Shown here: positions 56,574-64,000 of the stretch, piece after piece
Layout: each line of letters opens with the position of its first letter
Position numbering within the stretch: the stretch's first letter is position 1
DNA from: Acidisoma cellulosilyticum
GTDB lineage: Bacteria; Pseudomonadota; Alphaproteobacteria; Acetobacterales; Acetobacteraceae
Direction: 5' to 3'
Assembly: GCF_020621385.1 (NCBI RefSeq)
Contig: NZ_JAESVA010000001.1
Span: 248,001-312,000, forward strand
DNA: 64,000 bases
Translations under genes and position numbers: made by a program
The notes under the pieces: model-generated
Database searches by the model: none
The model's input: the letters and a program-made list of their open reading frames with translations, nothing else
Told to the model about the DNA's origin: nothing

Positions 56574-57497
56574 ATGCGAGCCGTTTTCGTGGATGCCAAT
56601 GCAACCCTGGCCGCTGTCGTCGAGCGGCTGCACCGCGCGACCGATATGCCACTGCACGTGAACCTTCAGCCCGACGTCACCGCTGCTGATCTACCCGCGC
56701 TGCTGAAGGACGCGGAGATTGCGATTATCGACCATACGCATCTGCCAACCGACATCGCCAAGGCTTGCGGCCGCCTGAAACACGTGATCTTTCTCGGCAC
56801 CGGCGCGCGCAGCTATATGAACCCGGATGAACTCGCCGCCGAATGCGGGATTACGGTCCATATCATCAAGGGCTATGGTGATACCGCCGTCGCGGAAATG
56901 GCCTTCGCGCTGATGTGGGCTGCGGCCAAGGGCCTGACCTTCATGGATCGGGGCATCCGCGCCGGCCAGTGGAACCGCACCGATGGGATGGAGCTGACCG
57001 GCAAGACCATCGGCCTGATCGGCTTCGGCGGCATCGGGGCCGAAATGGCGCGACTTTGCACGGGTGTCGGCATGCGGGTGATCGCATGGAACCGCACGCC
57101 GCGTTCGGCGGAGGGCGTCACCTTCGTCAGCCTGGACCAGCTGCTCGCTGACAGCGACGTGATTTCCCTGCACATGCTGCTCTCGGATGAAACACGCGGC
57201 TTCCTGTCCCGCGACCGCATCGCGTGTTTCCGCCAGGGGGCGATCTTCCTCAATACCGCCCGTGGCGCGATCACCGATGAGGTAGCGCTGGCGGCAGCGG
57301 TGGAGAGCGGTGCCATTCGCCATATCGGTCTTGACGTCTTTGCCGAGGAACCGCTGCCCGCCGGGCATTTCCTGTCGAAAGTGCAGAACGCCACGCTGTC
57401 CGCGCATTCCGCCTTCCGCACGCCCGAAGCCAGCGACAATCTCATCGAGGCTGCACTCAACCATTGCCGCCGCATCGCGGGCGGGCCGTCAAGCTGA
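56574..57497 (+). CDS. D-isomer-specific 2-hydroxyacid dehydrogenase
   Basis: NAD(P)-dependent dehydrogenase of 307 residues. Rossmann motif LIGFGGIGAEMARLCTGVG near 144, substrate arginine in NTARGAITDE near 235, catalytic Glu in DVFAEEPLP near 263 and His in LSAHSAFRT near 285. These are the three catalytic residues of the family. Substrate could be glycerate, lactate, phosphoglycerate or hydroxypyruvate; it lacks the ACT domain of SerA. ATG 56574 follows GGGAG. Confidence 0.9.
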   Translation: MRAVFVDANATLAAVVERLHRATDMPLHVNLQPDVTAADLPALLKDAEIAIIDHTHLPTDIAKACGRLKHVIFLGTGARSYMNPDELAAECGITVHIIKGYGDTAVAEMAFALMWAAAKGLTFMDRGIRAGQWNRTDGMELTGKTIGLIGFGGIGAEMARLCTGVGMRVIAWNRTPRSAEGVTFVSLDQLLADSDVISLHMLLSDETRGFLSRDRIACFRQGAIFLNTARGAITDEVALAAAVESGAIRHIGLDVFAEEPLPAGHFLSKVQNATLSAHSAFRTPEASDNLIEAALNHCRRIAGGPSS

Positions 57498-57564
57498 GGC
57501 TTTCAGGCGCACCGAACCGCCCCATGACCGTGTTTGGCCGGTGCGCCATCGAACAAGACAACTC

Positions 57565-58167
57565 TCATCGATTAAGCGCCGCTGGACCGCTGACGAACCG
57601 ATTATCCGCGACATAGAACCTCAGCAGGTTATCGGCCCCGCGCGTAATGCCGATCCTGATGCTCTGCCGGATATCGCCCGGCGGCTGGCCGTCTGACCCG
57701 AGCCATAGCGGACCGGGTTGACAGAGGTCGATCCCGTCCAGGCGACGATCGATCGCCAAGGCAGCACATAACCGTCCCGGCCCCCGCGCCAAATCCCGCA
57801 GACGATCGGTACCGCGGTTAAGCGCCATGATCGCAATGCCATCCAATGGTTCGATCGCTCTGATCAACACGCCCGCCCCCATGCCGGGCGCCTCGCTGGA
57901 AACGTTCAGCATGAACGAGATTCCATAGGCGAGATAGACATAGGCATGTCCGTGTTCGAGGAAGAGCGCCCGATTGCGCGGGGTCATGCTGCGATAAGCA
58001 TGGCCTGCGGGGTCACCGACGGGATAGGCCTCCGTCTCGACGATGCGACCTGCTACCGGACCTTCGGCCAGCATCCGCACGACGAGTTTTCCGATCAGAT
58101 AGCGCGCAAGTTTGATGCTATCCACGGGTAGCTCCGCCCGGTCCAGCACGCGCGGGTTTTGCGTCAT
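57565..58167 (-). CDS. mpg: DNA-3-methyladenine glycosylase (Mpg/AAG family)
   Basis: Removes alkylated purines such as 3-methyladenine from DNA. The 200-residue protein is one AAG fold with RIVETEAYPVGDPAGHAYRS (catalytic Glu and DNA-contact residues), HAYVYLAYGISFMLNVS, and ARGPGRLCAAL near 130. Length fits bacterial forms. The SnoaL-like gene lies upstream on the same strand with a 12-base gap. Confidence 0.94.
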   Translation of the reverse strand: MTQNPRVLDRAELPVDSIKLARYLIGKLVVRMLAEGPVAGRIVETEAYPVGDPAGHAYRSMTPRNRALFLEHGHAYVYLAYGISFMLNVSSEAPGMGAGVLIRAIEPLDGIAIMALNRGTDRLRDLARGPGRLCAALAIDRRLDGIDLCQPGPLWLGSDGQPPGDIRQSIRIGITRGADNLLRFYVADNRFVSGPAALNR

Positions 58168-58179
58168 CGCGCCAGGCCT

Positions 58180-58560
58180 TCACCCCATGCGCTCGACCCA
58201 TTGCGCGCGGGATGGTCCGGGCTCGAACGGATCGGCAAAATATTGGGTCTCGCGGACCACCTTGCCATCCAAAAACTCCATGATGCTCACCGCGTAGGAC
58301 GGGCGACCGTCATAGGTCAGAACAAATTCCGTAACCCAGAGGTCGCCCCCGCCGACGATGCGCCTGACATCAAAGCGCTTCGCGTTCGGCTGTGCGACGC
58401 GCGATGCCTGAATAAGGTCGCGGCCCCGGATACGCTCCCCTGACTGCGGATAATCAAGCACGGCATCCGCTTGGTATATCGCGTGCTCGGCGTCGAAGTC
58501 ATTCTTGTCCGACGCCGCCCAGTGGCGATCAAGCGCATCGCGAATCTGATTCTCGTCCAA
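58180..58560 (-). CDS. SnoaL/NTF2-like protein
   Basis: A 126-residue NTF2-fold protein (LDRHWAASDKNDFDAEHAIY, GERIRGRDLIQ, GKVVRETQYFADPFEPG). It starts with a TTG after GGGAG. The family mostly has unknown function; it is cotranscribed with mpg. Confidence 0.78.
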   Translation of the reverse strand: MDENQIRDALDRHWAASDKNDFDAEHAIYQADAVLDYPQSGERIRGRDLIQASRVAQPNAKRFDVRRIVGGGDLWVTEFVLTYDGRPSYAVSIMEFLDGKVVRETQYFADPFEPGPSRAQWVERMG

Positions 58561-58671
58561 CTTGCTGCTCCCGCTTCCGGTTAGGACGGCCTGACGAACG
58601 CGCGCCCGACCGGTTTGCTATCAGATCAGAGTAGCATCTATCCTACGCAGTCTGAATTCGTGAGGTTGGCC

Positions 58672-59196
58672 ATGGGTAGCGCACTTCCGGACATTCTGGC
58701 TGCTCATCTTTCAGTCCTGTTCTGCGGTATCAATCCCGGAATGGCTGCGGCTGCCACCGGGCAGCATTTCGCAGGCAGAGGCAACCGCTTCTGGCATGTC
58801 CTCCATCTCGCCGGCTTCACGCCCGACGAAATCCTCCCCGCGCAGGATCGCACGATCCTGGACTATGGATTTGGTCTGACGACAGTTGTTGAGCGGCCAA
58901 CCGCTCGGGCCGATCAGCTGTCTGTGCAGGATTTTATGGCTTCAGCCGCCCATTTTGAGCAAAAAATCCGCCGCTATTCGCCAGGTTTCATCGCATTTCT
59001 CGGCAAGGCAGCCTATTCTGCCCTAACCGGCCAGCGCGAGATCGCATGGGGCCCCCAGCCGGCCGATTTCGGCGGCAGCCCGGCCTGGGTGCTTCCCAAC
59101 CCGAGCGGGCGAAATCGCGCATTCACGATCGATCAACTCGTTGCCGCCTACCGTCAACTTTACCTCGCGGCCTGCCCGAACCCAGATCGGGTTTGA
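58672..59196 (+). CDS. mug: G/U mismatch-specific DNA glycosylase Mug-like
   Basis: Uracil-DNA-glycosylase superfamily member, 174 residues, that removes uracil or ethenocytosine opposite guanine. Motif 1 CGINPGMAAAATGQHFAGRG gives the catalytic Asn in GINPG; motif 2 is LPNPSGRNR. The frame is open to 58615, but conservation and GAGG upstream favour ATG 58672. It converges with the ThDP enzyme, leaving a 13-base gap. Confidence 0.92.
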   Translation: MGSALPDILAAHLSVLFCGINPGMAAAATGQHFAGRGNRFWHVLHLAGFTPDEILPAQDRTILDYGFGLTTVVERPTARADQLSVQDFMASAAHFEQKIRRYSPGFIAFLGKAAYSALTGQREIAWGPQPADFGGSPAWVLPNPSGRNRAFTIDQLVAAYRQLYLAACPNPDRV

Positions 59197-59209
59197 CTGT
59201 CGGGCACAT

Positions 59210-60889
59210 CTAGAGACGCGACGCGGTCCCCCGGATCTTGGACAAGCTCGCGCCAGGCGTCAGCGCCTCAGGATCAAGGATTAGGTGGATGATGGACGGA
59301 AGTCCTGATTCGATCGCGCGCTCGAAGGCTGGCTGAAAGTCATCCGTCCTCTCGACGCGCTCACCATACCCACCGAAAGCCCGCGCATAGGCCGCAAAAT
59401 CCGGATTTTTCAGATGCGTGGCAGAAACGCGGCCGGGATAATGCCGCTCCTGATGCATACGGATTGTGCCGTACATGCCATTGTCGACGATGATGACGAT
59501 AATGGGCAGGTCGTATTGCACGGCCGTCGCAAATTCCTGGCCATTCATCAGAAAACATCCGTCCCCGGCAAAGGAGACGACAAGCCGATCCGGCTGCGCA
59601 CGCTTGGCGCCGACAGCGGCCGGCAAACCATATCCCATCGAGCCCGACACGGGCGCGAGCTGTGAACCGAAAGACCGAAAGCGGAGAAACCGCTGGACCC
59701 AGATCGTGTAGTTGCCGGCGCCATTGGTGACGATCGCATCGGCCGGCAGACGGTCCCGCAGCCAGACCATGATCTCCCCATATTGAAGATCGCCGGGCAG
59801 TTTTGGCGCCACCTCCGTCCAAGCCAGGAAATCAGCCCGCGCCTGCCGGGTCGCGTCCCGCCAAGGGATATCGCGAGCCGGTGACAAGGCATCCAACCCC
59901 TGCGCAAGCCCGCCTGCCGTCGCCTGAATGGCCAGCGTCGGATGATAGACGCGGCCCAGTTCAGCCGCATCGGCATGGATATGAACCATCCTTTGCCGGG
60001 GCTGCGGAATTTCGAACAGCGTATAGCCTTGCGACGGAATCTCGGCCAAGCGCGTGCCAAACATCAGCACAAGATCGGATGCCGCAATCCTTGCCCTTAG
60101 CTTCGGGTTGGGGCTCAGGCCCAGTTCGCCGCCGTAATTCGGATGATCGCCGCTGAGCAGCGTCGCCCGCCGGAAGGTCGTAAAGACCGGCAGATCGAAC
60201 CGCTCGATAAACCCGCGCAACCGTTCGATACTGTCCTCCGCCCAACCAGCCCCGCCCAAAAGCAGGACAGGATTCTCGGCCTCGGCCAGAAGCGACTGCA
60301 GTCCAGCTAACTGCTCGACACTGGGCGCTATCTCAACCGGCTCGATCCGGCGCAGGTCAAGGCCCTCTGCTTTATCCCGCAGCATGTCCTCAGGCAGCGC
60401 AATCACCACCGGGCCGGGGCGTCCCTGCATCGCGATATGGAAGGCCCGCGATATGATCTCAGGAATACGGGCGGCATCGTCAATCTCCACCACCCATTTT
60501 GCCATGCTGCCGAAGACGGCTTTGAAATCCATCTCCTGAAAGGCACCGCGCCCGCGCATGCCGCGCGCCACCTGGCCCACGAACAGGATCAGCGGCACGG
60601 AATCATGCTCGGCAATATGGATGGCGGGCGACGCATTCGTCGCCCCCGGCCCCCGCGTCACCATCGCAATGCCAGGGCGGCCCGTCAGCCGCCCGACGGC
60701 ATCGGCCATCATCGTGGCCCCCCCTTCCTGACGGCAGACGGTGACCGCGATCTTTGATCCGTGCAGGGCATCGAGCACGGCCAGGAAGCTTTCGCCCGGA
60801 ACGCAGAAGATGTGGTCCACGCCTTGCGCTTCCAGGCAATCGACGACGAGCTGACCGCCGCTGCGTTGGTCGGCATTCGGTAGGGTCAT
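59210..60889 (-). CDS. Thiamine-diphosphate-dependent enzyme (acetolactate synthase-like), second copy type
   Basis: ThDP enzyme of 559 residues. Catalytic glutamate E55 in VCRQEGGATMMADAVG, central nucleotide-domain, and the ThDP/Mg motif FAGDGCFLMNGQEFATAVQY followed by the Asn in IVDNGMYG. Overall like catabolic acetolactate synthases or sulfoacetaldehyde-type and 2-oxoacid decarboxylases; no regulatory subunit is nearby. It shares little sequence with the enzyme at 38960. ATG 60889 follows GGGAGAG; ATG 60913 is an alternative. It is last in the array reading from the right edge. Confidence 0.88.
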   Translation of the reverse strand: MTLPNADQRSGGQLVVDCLEAQGVDHIFCVPGESFLAVLDALHGSKIAVTVCRQEGGATMMADAVGRLTGRPGIAMVTRGPGATNASPAIHIAEHDSVPLILFVGQVARGMRGRGAFQEMDFKAVFGSMAKWVVEIDDAARIPEIISRAFHIAMQGRPGPVVIALPEDMLRDKAEGLDLRRIEPVEIAPSVEQLAGLQSLLAEAENPVLLLGGAGWAEDSIERLRGFIERFDLPVFTTFRRATLLSGDHPNYGGELGLSPNPKLRARIAASDLVLMFGTRLAEIPSQGYTLFEIPQPRQRMVHIHADAAELGRVYHPTLAIQATAGGLAQGLDALSPARDIPWRDATRQARADFLAWTEVAPKLPGDLQYGEIMVWLRDRLPADAIVTNGAGNYTIWVQRFLRFRSFGSQLAPVSGSMGYGLPAAVGAKRAQPDRLVVSFAGDGCFLMNGQEFATAVQYDLPIIVIIVDNGMYGTIRMHQERHYPGRVSATHLKNPDFAAYARAFGGYGERVERTDDFQPAFERAIESGLPSIIHLILDPEALTPGASLSKIRGTASRL

Positions 60890-60923
60890 GCGCGTCTCTC
60901 CCTTGTCCGTCATACGCGATCCA

Positions 60924-61253
60924 TCACTTGGTCGAAGGCAGCGGAAAAAACGTCGCCGGCACCATCAGGCGGTTTTCCTGTGCCACCAGATTACCCGCCT
61001 CAGCACTCCGCGCCATATAGGCAGCCCATTCCGGGTCCGCCTGTAGGGCGGCCCGAACCTCCGCACGATGGCCCGCATCCCGATACATCCATAGATGAAC
61101 ATAGGAGTTGAGCGGACCGCTTTCGGTGACAAGAAACGCGAGCGGATCCCCGGCCAGGCGCCGCTGCACCGGAAACCCATGCTCGGCATAGAGTTTCAAT
61201 TGCTGCTGCAACCTGCCCGGGCGGGTCGTATAGGTTCTGTGATCGATCAGCAT
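60924..61253 (-). CDS. NIPSNAP-family protein
   Basis: A 109-residue dimeric ferredoxin-like-fold protein with the NIPSNAP pattern: MLIDHRTYTTRPGRLQQQLK near the start, then SYVHLWMYRDAGHRAEVRAA. Bacterial members often sit in catabolic operons but have no settled activity. It lies 35 bases before the ThDP enzyme gene. Confidence 0.82.
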   Translation of the reverse strand: MLIDHRTYTTRPGRLQQQLKLYAEHGFPVQRRLAGDPLAFLVTESGPLNSYVHLWMYRDAGHRAEVRAALQADPEWAAYMARSAEAGNLVAQENRLMVPATFFPLPSTK

Positions 61254-61269
61254 CCTGGTCCTCCTCCGA

Positions 61270-62517
61270 TCAGCCGGTATATTCCATAATATAAAGGCCT
61301 GCGTTGAAGTCTGTCGAATAGATCAAGCGGTTTTCATCCACAAAAACATCCGCCGAATGCAGGACTTTGACGCGATTGGGTCGGGGATCAACCATCCGAG
61401 CCGGCGGCGGTGGCACCAGCGCGCCCACTTCCTTCGGCTGGAATTTGTTCCGGATGTCATAGACACGTACACCGGCGTTCTGATAGGTCGCGAAGATCAG
61501 ATCCTCACTGACGAAACTACCCGGACGGTTTTCGTGGACATTATGCGGCCCGAAATGGCCGCCCACGGCCAGATAATCCCTGTCATCGGGCTCCGGCAAG
61601 GTCGAGATGCTGATCGGATTAGATTTCACGCGATTGTCGAATATCCAAATCGGCTTCTCACCATCCTCGCGATTATCGAGAACTGTTTCGTCAACCACAA
61701 CCAGAAGTTCCCGATTAGGCAGCGGCAAAGCGTTATGGGTCCCGCCGCCAAGCGGGGGCGCCCAGGTCTTGTGGGTGATAAGCTTCGGGTTCGTCCTGTC
61801 GGCCACGTCGACGACGACAAGGCAAGCATCGCGCCAGCTGCAATAGGCGATATCGCCACTGACGATCGGATGATGCAACCCATAGCGGCCGAACTCTGCC
61901 GGCCAATTGGCGGTCTCGCCGGCCGCGACATTCATGCCCGGCAGCCAGAAGCGGCCAGCCTCGACCGGTTTCGTCGGGTCGCTCATATCGATCGTGATCA
62001 GGATATAGTCGCTGAAACCGTCAATCAGCGCCGAGGCATAGGCCCAACGCCCGCCTGTATACCAGCAGCGATGCAAACCGCCGCCTTTGACAGGCATGAA
62101 GCCGATCTGGCGCGGATTGGCCGGGCTGGCAATATCGTAGACGACCAGACCCGCCGACCAGTTTTGCTCATGCACCGCGTCCTTCGCATGGAAGTCGGCC
62201 TTGCCCTTGTAGTAGTTCTTCTCATCCTCCAATTCCGGCTGCGCGAACATGTCCTTGGCATGCACGACGAGCAGCAAGTCGTCATGGGTCTGCAGATGCA
62301 GGCTCCAGGTATTGAAGGGCGCGGGAATATAGTTGACCGGCTTGATGTTCTTGGGATCCGACACATCAAGGACGGAGAATCCTTTGGAGAAGATATGCCC
62401 GATATAGGCATGCCCGCGATGTACCATGATCTGCACGCCGTCCTCGCGCCCACCTTGGTCGCTATGGCCGATAATCCGCATATTGCGTGCATGGCTCGGC
62501 GTCGGGAGATTTGTCAT
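61270..62517 (-). CDS. LVIVD-repeat beta-propeller protein
   Basis: A 415-residue protein with several LVIVD-type repeats: KGFSVLDVSDPKNIKPVNYI, AGLVVYDIASPANPRQIGFM and ACLVVVDVADRTNPKLITH, which build a beta-propeller. No signal peptide is seen from ATG 62517 (AGGA upstream), unlike many exported relatives. The N-terminal MRIIGHSDQGGREDGVQIMV and the many His residues could suggest a metal-bound active site, but no function is established. It lies between a sugar ABC system and a NIPSNAP/ThDP pair. Confidence 0.82.
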   Translation of the reverse strand: MTNLPTPSHARNMRIIGHSDQGGREDGVQIMVHRGHAYIGHIFSKGFSVLDVSDPKNIKPVNYIPAPFNTWSLHLQTHDDLLLVVHAKDMFAQPELEDEKNYYKGKADFHAKDAVHEQNWSAGLVVYDIASPANPRQIGFMPVKGGGLHRCWYTGGRWAYASALIDGFSDYILITIDMSDPTKPVEAGRFWLPGMNVAAGETANWPAEFGRYGLHHPIVSGDIAYCSWRDACLVVVDVADRTNPKLITHKTWAPPLGGGTHNALPLPNRELLVVVDETVLDNREDGEKPIWIFDNRVKSNPISISTLPEPDDRDYLAVGGHFGPHNVHENRPGSFVSEDLIFATYQNAGVRVYDIRNKFQPKEVGALVPPPPARMVDPRPNRVKVLHSADVFVDENRLIYSTDFNAGLYIMEYTG

Positions 62518-62612
62518 AATTGTTCCTAACGATGTCGGTGATGAGGCAAGGGTCCGCCGCCATGCTCCCATCCAAATGATTCTTCAATTATCTGGACAGG
62601 AGCGGACCAGCG

Positions 62613-63731
62613 TTACTTCCCCCAAATCTTCTTATAGGCATCGCGATAGCCATTATCCGGGTCGAAGATCCCGTTCTTGCCACCATCGCTATCGATATTC
62701 GAGGACGTGAAAAGATGGACCGGATTGACGAATCCACTCGGCGGCTGACCCGCAAAGGCGCGGTTCAACTCATCGATCGCCTGCCAACCCTGAAGACGAA
62801 GCGGGTCAGCGACTGTCCCAATCTGGTATTGCTTGTCGCGGATGCGCTCGAAGGCTGATTTGGAGCCATCGCCCGCCGAAATATTGCGCGGGTAGCCGTC
62901 ACCGTCGATACCGGCGGATTGGAGAGACGGTGATATGAAGTCGTAGTAAAGATCATTGACGCCGATCGAATAGGTCCATTTCACACCATATTTCGATAGA
63001 AGTGAGGTCGTCAGCTGTGGCATGCGGTTCGAGACATCGCCCAGCGGCGTGTCTTCAATGGCGAGGATCGAGCAACCCTGGCAACCTTTCAGAACGGCGG
63101 CCTCCGCATTGGTCTTGGCCGTCGCGATCGAGTAGATGCTGTCCGTAAACAGCACGACATTGGCCTTGCCACCGGAATCAACCACGGCCAGAAGAGCAGC
63201 CGCCTTAGCGACATCGAGCGGATTCGTCGTTATATTGGTGAAGACTGGCGAGTTATGAATTTTTCCGGGTTTGGGACCGGAATGCCAGGCCACAATCTTG
63301 ATGCCGCTCTGCACCGCCTGCTGGATCAGCGGTGCCTGCTCTGCTGCATCGACGGAGCCCAAAATGATGCCGTCCGGCTTCAGTGCGATGGCCTGGCTCA
63401 AGGCCGTGGCACGCCCGGACACCGATCCCTGCCCGTCCAGCGTCCGATAGGTCCAGCCAATTACCTTGGCGGCTTCCTCGGCGCCGTCGCTGACGCCTTT
63501 GACGCCACCATTGCGCCCGTCTGTCGAGATATAAACGATGAGCTTATGGCCGACGGCAGCGGGACCCGTGGTCGGTCCCGTCCAGGGCGGTGCGGGCGCC
63601 GTGACCTTCGCGATATAATCCTTGGCCGAGGCCATATAGGCATCGTCGGCCAGGGCCAAGGATACGCCCATTGTCATGAACACAGCAGATGACAGAAGAA
63701 GGCTTGTCATATTTCGACGAGGCCAGAACAT
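62613..63731 (-). CDS. Ribose-type ABC transporter substrate-binding protein
   Basis: Type I periplasmic binding protein of the sugar-binding (RbsB-like, PF13407) class, 372 residues. Signal peptide 1-28 ending in SLALADD. Core motifs LIVYISTDGRNGGVKGVSDG and ALKPDGIILGSVDAAEQAPL, then a long C-terminal lobe. It has an atypical insertion and two close cysteines (KGCQGCSI), so a plain pentose ligand is not assured. ATG 63731 follows GGAGG. It belongs to the same transcript direction as the permease at the right edge. Confidence 0.85.
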   Translation of the reverse strand: MFWPRRNMTSLLLSSAVFMTMGVSLALADDAYMASAKDYIAKVTAPAPPWTGPTTGPAAVGHKLIVYISTDGRNGGVKGVSDGAEEAAKVIGWTYRTLDGQGSVSGRATALSQAIALKPDGIILGSVDAAEQAPLIQQAVQSGIKIVAWHSGPKPGKIHNSPVFTNITTNPLDVAKAAALLAVVDSGGKANVVLFTDSIYSIATAKTNAEAAVLKGCQGCSILAIEDTPLGDVSNRMPQLTTSLLSKYGVKWTYSIGVNDLYYDFISPSLQSAGIDGDGYPRNISAGDGSKSAFERIRDKQYQIGTVADPLRLQGWQAIDELNRAFAGQPPSGFVNPVHLFTSSNIDSDGGKNGIFDPDNGYRDAYKKIWGK

Positions 63732-63802
63732 CTCATCCTCCATCTTTTGTTTGCAGGCCGTCTTTTGAATGCATGCGGCCTTTGCGTCTCACTTGCCGGA
63801 CT

Positions 63803-64000
63803 TCACCTCCGGCGGGTCACCGACCGGCGACGCTGCGCGTATCCGGCGATTCCGATGGCAACGACAAGCGTTGCGCCATTGAACAGAGGCTCTACAAAGA
63901 AGGCGCCCCCGAATTGCTGAATGCCCGAGATGCCAACGGCCAGGATAAGCACGCCGACCAGCGTGCCCCATACATTGACACGTCCTGGCTTGATCGTGGT
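63803..64000 (-). CDS. Ribose-type ABC transporter permease, C-terminal end (partial)
   Basis: The last 65 codons of a permease of the RbsC class, entering from the right edge: KPGRVNVWGTLVGVLILAVG, then GISGIQQFGGAFFVEPLFNG with the final membrane helix TLVVAIGIAGYA and a basic tail. It stops 71 bases before the substrate-binding protein start. The rest of the gene and any ATPase lie outside the window. Confidence 0.85.
   Translation of the reverse strand, partial: TTIKPGRVNVWGTLVGVLILAVGISGIQQFGGAFFVEPLFNGATLVVAIGIAGYAQRRRSVTRRR

Overview
The window is a GC-rich alphaproteobacterial chromosome segment, most likely from an acetic-acid-bacterium relative (family Acetobacteraceae, Rhodospirillales). 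The grounds are the gene orders mraZ-rsmH-ftsL-ftsI-murE and rpsT / dnaA-dnaN-recF-gyrB, a CcrM-type GANTC methyltransferase, and a complete pqqABCDE operon that ends in a membrane-bound PQQ glucose dehydrogenase. The genus cannot be fixed from the sequence alone. No tRNA, rRNA, intact insertion sequence, phage or CRISPR array was recognised.

Region 1 (1-26.0 kb) is core chromosome. It runs through the division/cell-wall cluster on the minus strand (murE, cut by the window edge, then ftsI, an ftsL with a long Ala/Pro tail, rsmH, mraZ), preceded by four TGGGN MraZ boxes at an exact 10-bp period. The RNase P RNA gene follows, then an operon of a zinc-ribbon protein, rnhB, ccrM and ampD, an aminotransferase, a nitrate/sulfonate-type ABC system with a double-length permease and no visible binding protein, a DUF2142 membrane protein, dut-coaBC-ubiE, and on the plus strand mutM, rpsT, dnaA, dnaN, recF and gyrB.

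Region 2 (26.0-30.8 kb) is a less GC-rich accessory stretch with decayed genes: a frameshifted TetR remnant, an AraC C-terminal remnant, a small four-helix membrane protein, an 83-residue helix-turn-helix-like protein and an RMF/CrpP-like mini-protein. A LysR regulator and a divergent SDR oxidoreductase with a textbook terminator close it.

Region 3 (30.8-49.7 kb) is metabolic and regulatory. It holds the pqqABCDE-gcd operon, an RpiR-ribokinase pair, a ThDP enzyme divergent from an Lrp/AsnC regulator, the dmeRF metal-efflux operon with its operator, and a carbonyl/aldehyde cluster. That cluster comprises a DJ-1/PfpI protein, an SDR, a GlxA-type regulator, a semialdehyde dehydrogenase, a SnoaL-like protein, and an SDR divergent from an HxlR regulator. 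Several operator-like repeats are visible here, including a shared 16-bp motif on both sides of the GlxA-type gene and two GGTT-N9-AACC palindromes in the SDR/HxlR gap.

Region 4 (49.7-64 kb) contains a complete branched-chain-type (Liv) ABC operon headed by a degenerate AMP-binding (ANL) protein, a 2-hydroxyacid dehydrogenase beside a broken GntR/FCD regulator, two DNA-repair glycosylases (Mpg and Mug), and a one-directional array joining a ribose-type ABC transporter to an LVIVD-repeat protein, a NIPSNAP-like protein and a second ThDP enzyme. This last array looks like an uncharacterised catabolic unit. No wholly new system is proven; the best leads are that array, the GlxA-centred regulon and the ANL pseudoenzyme.
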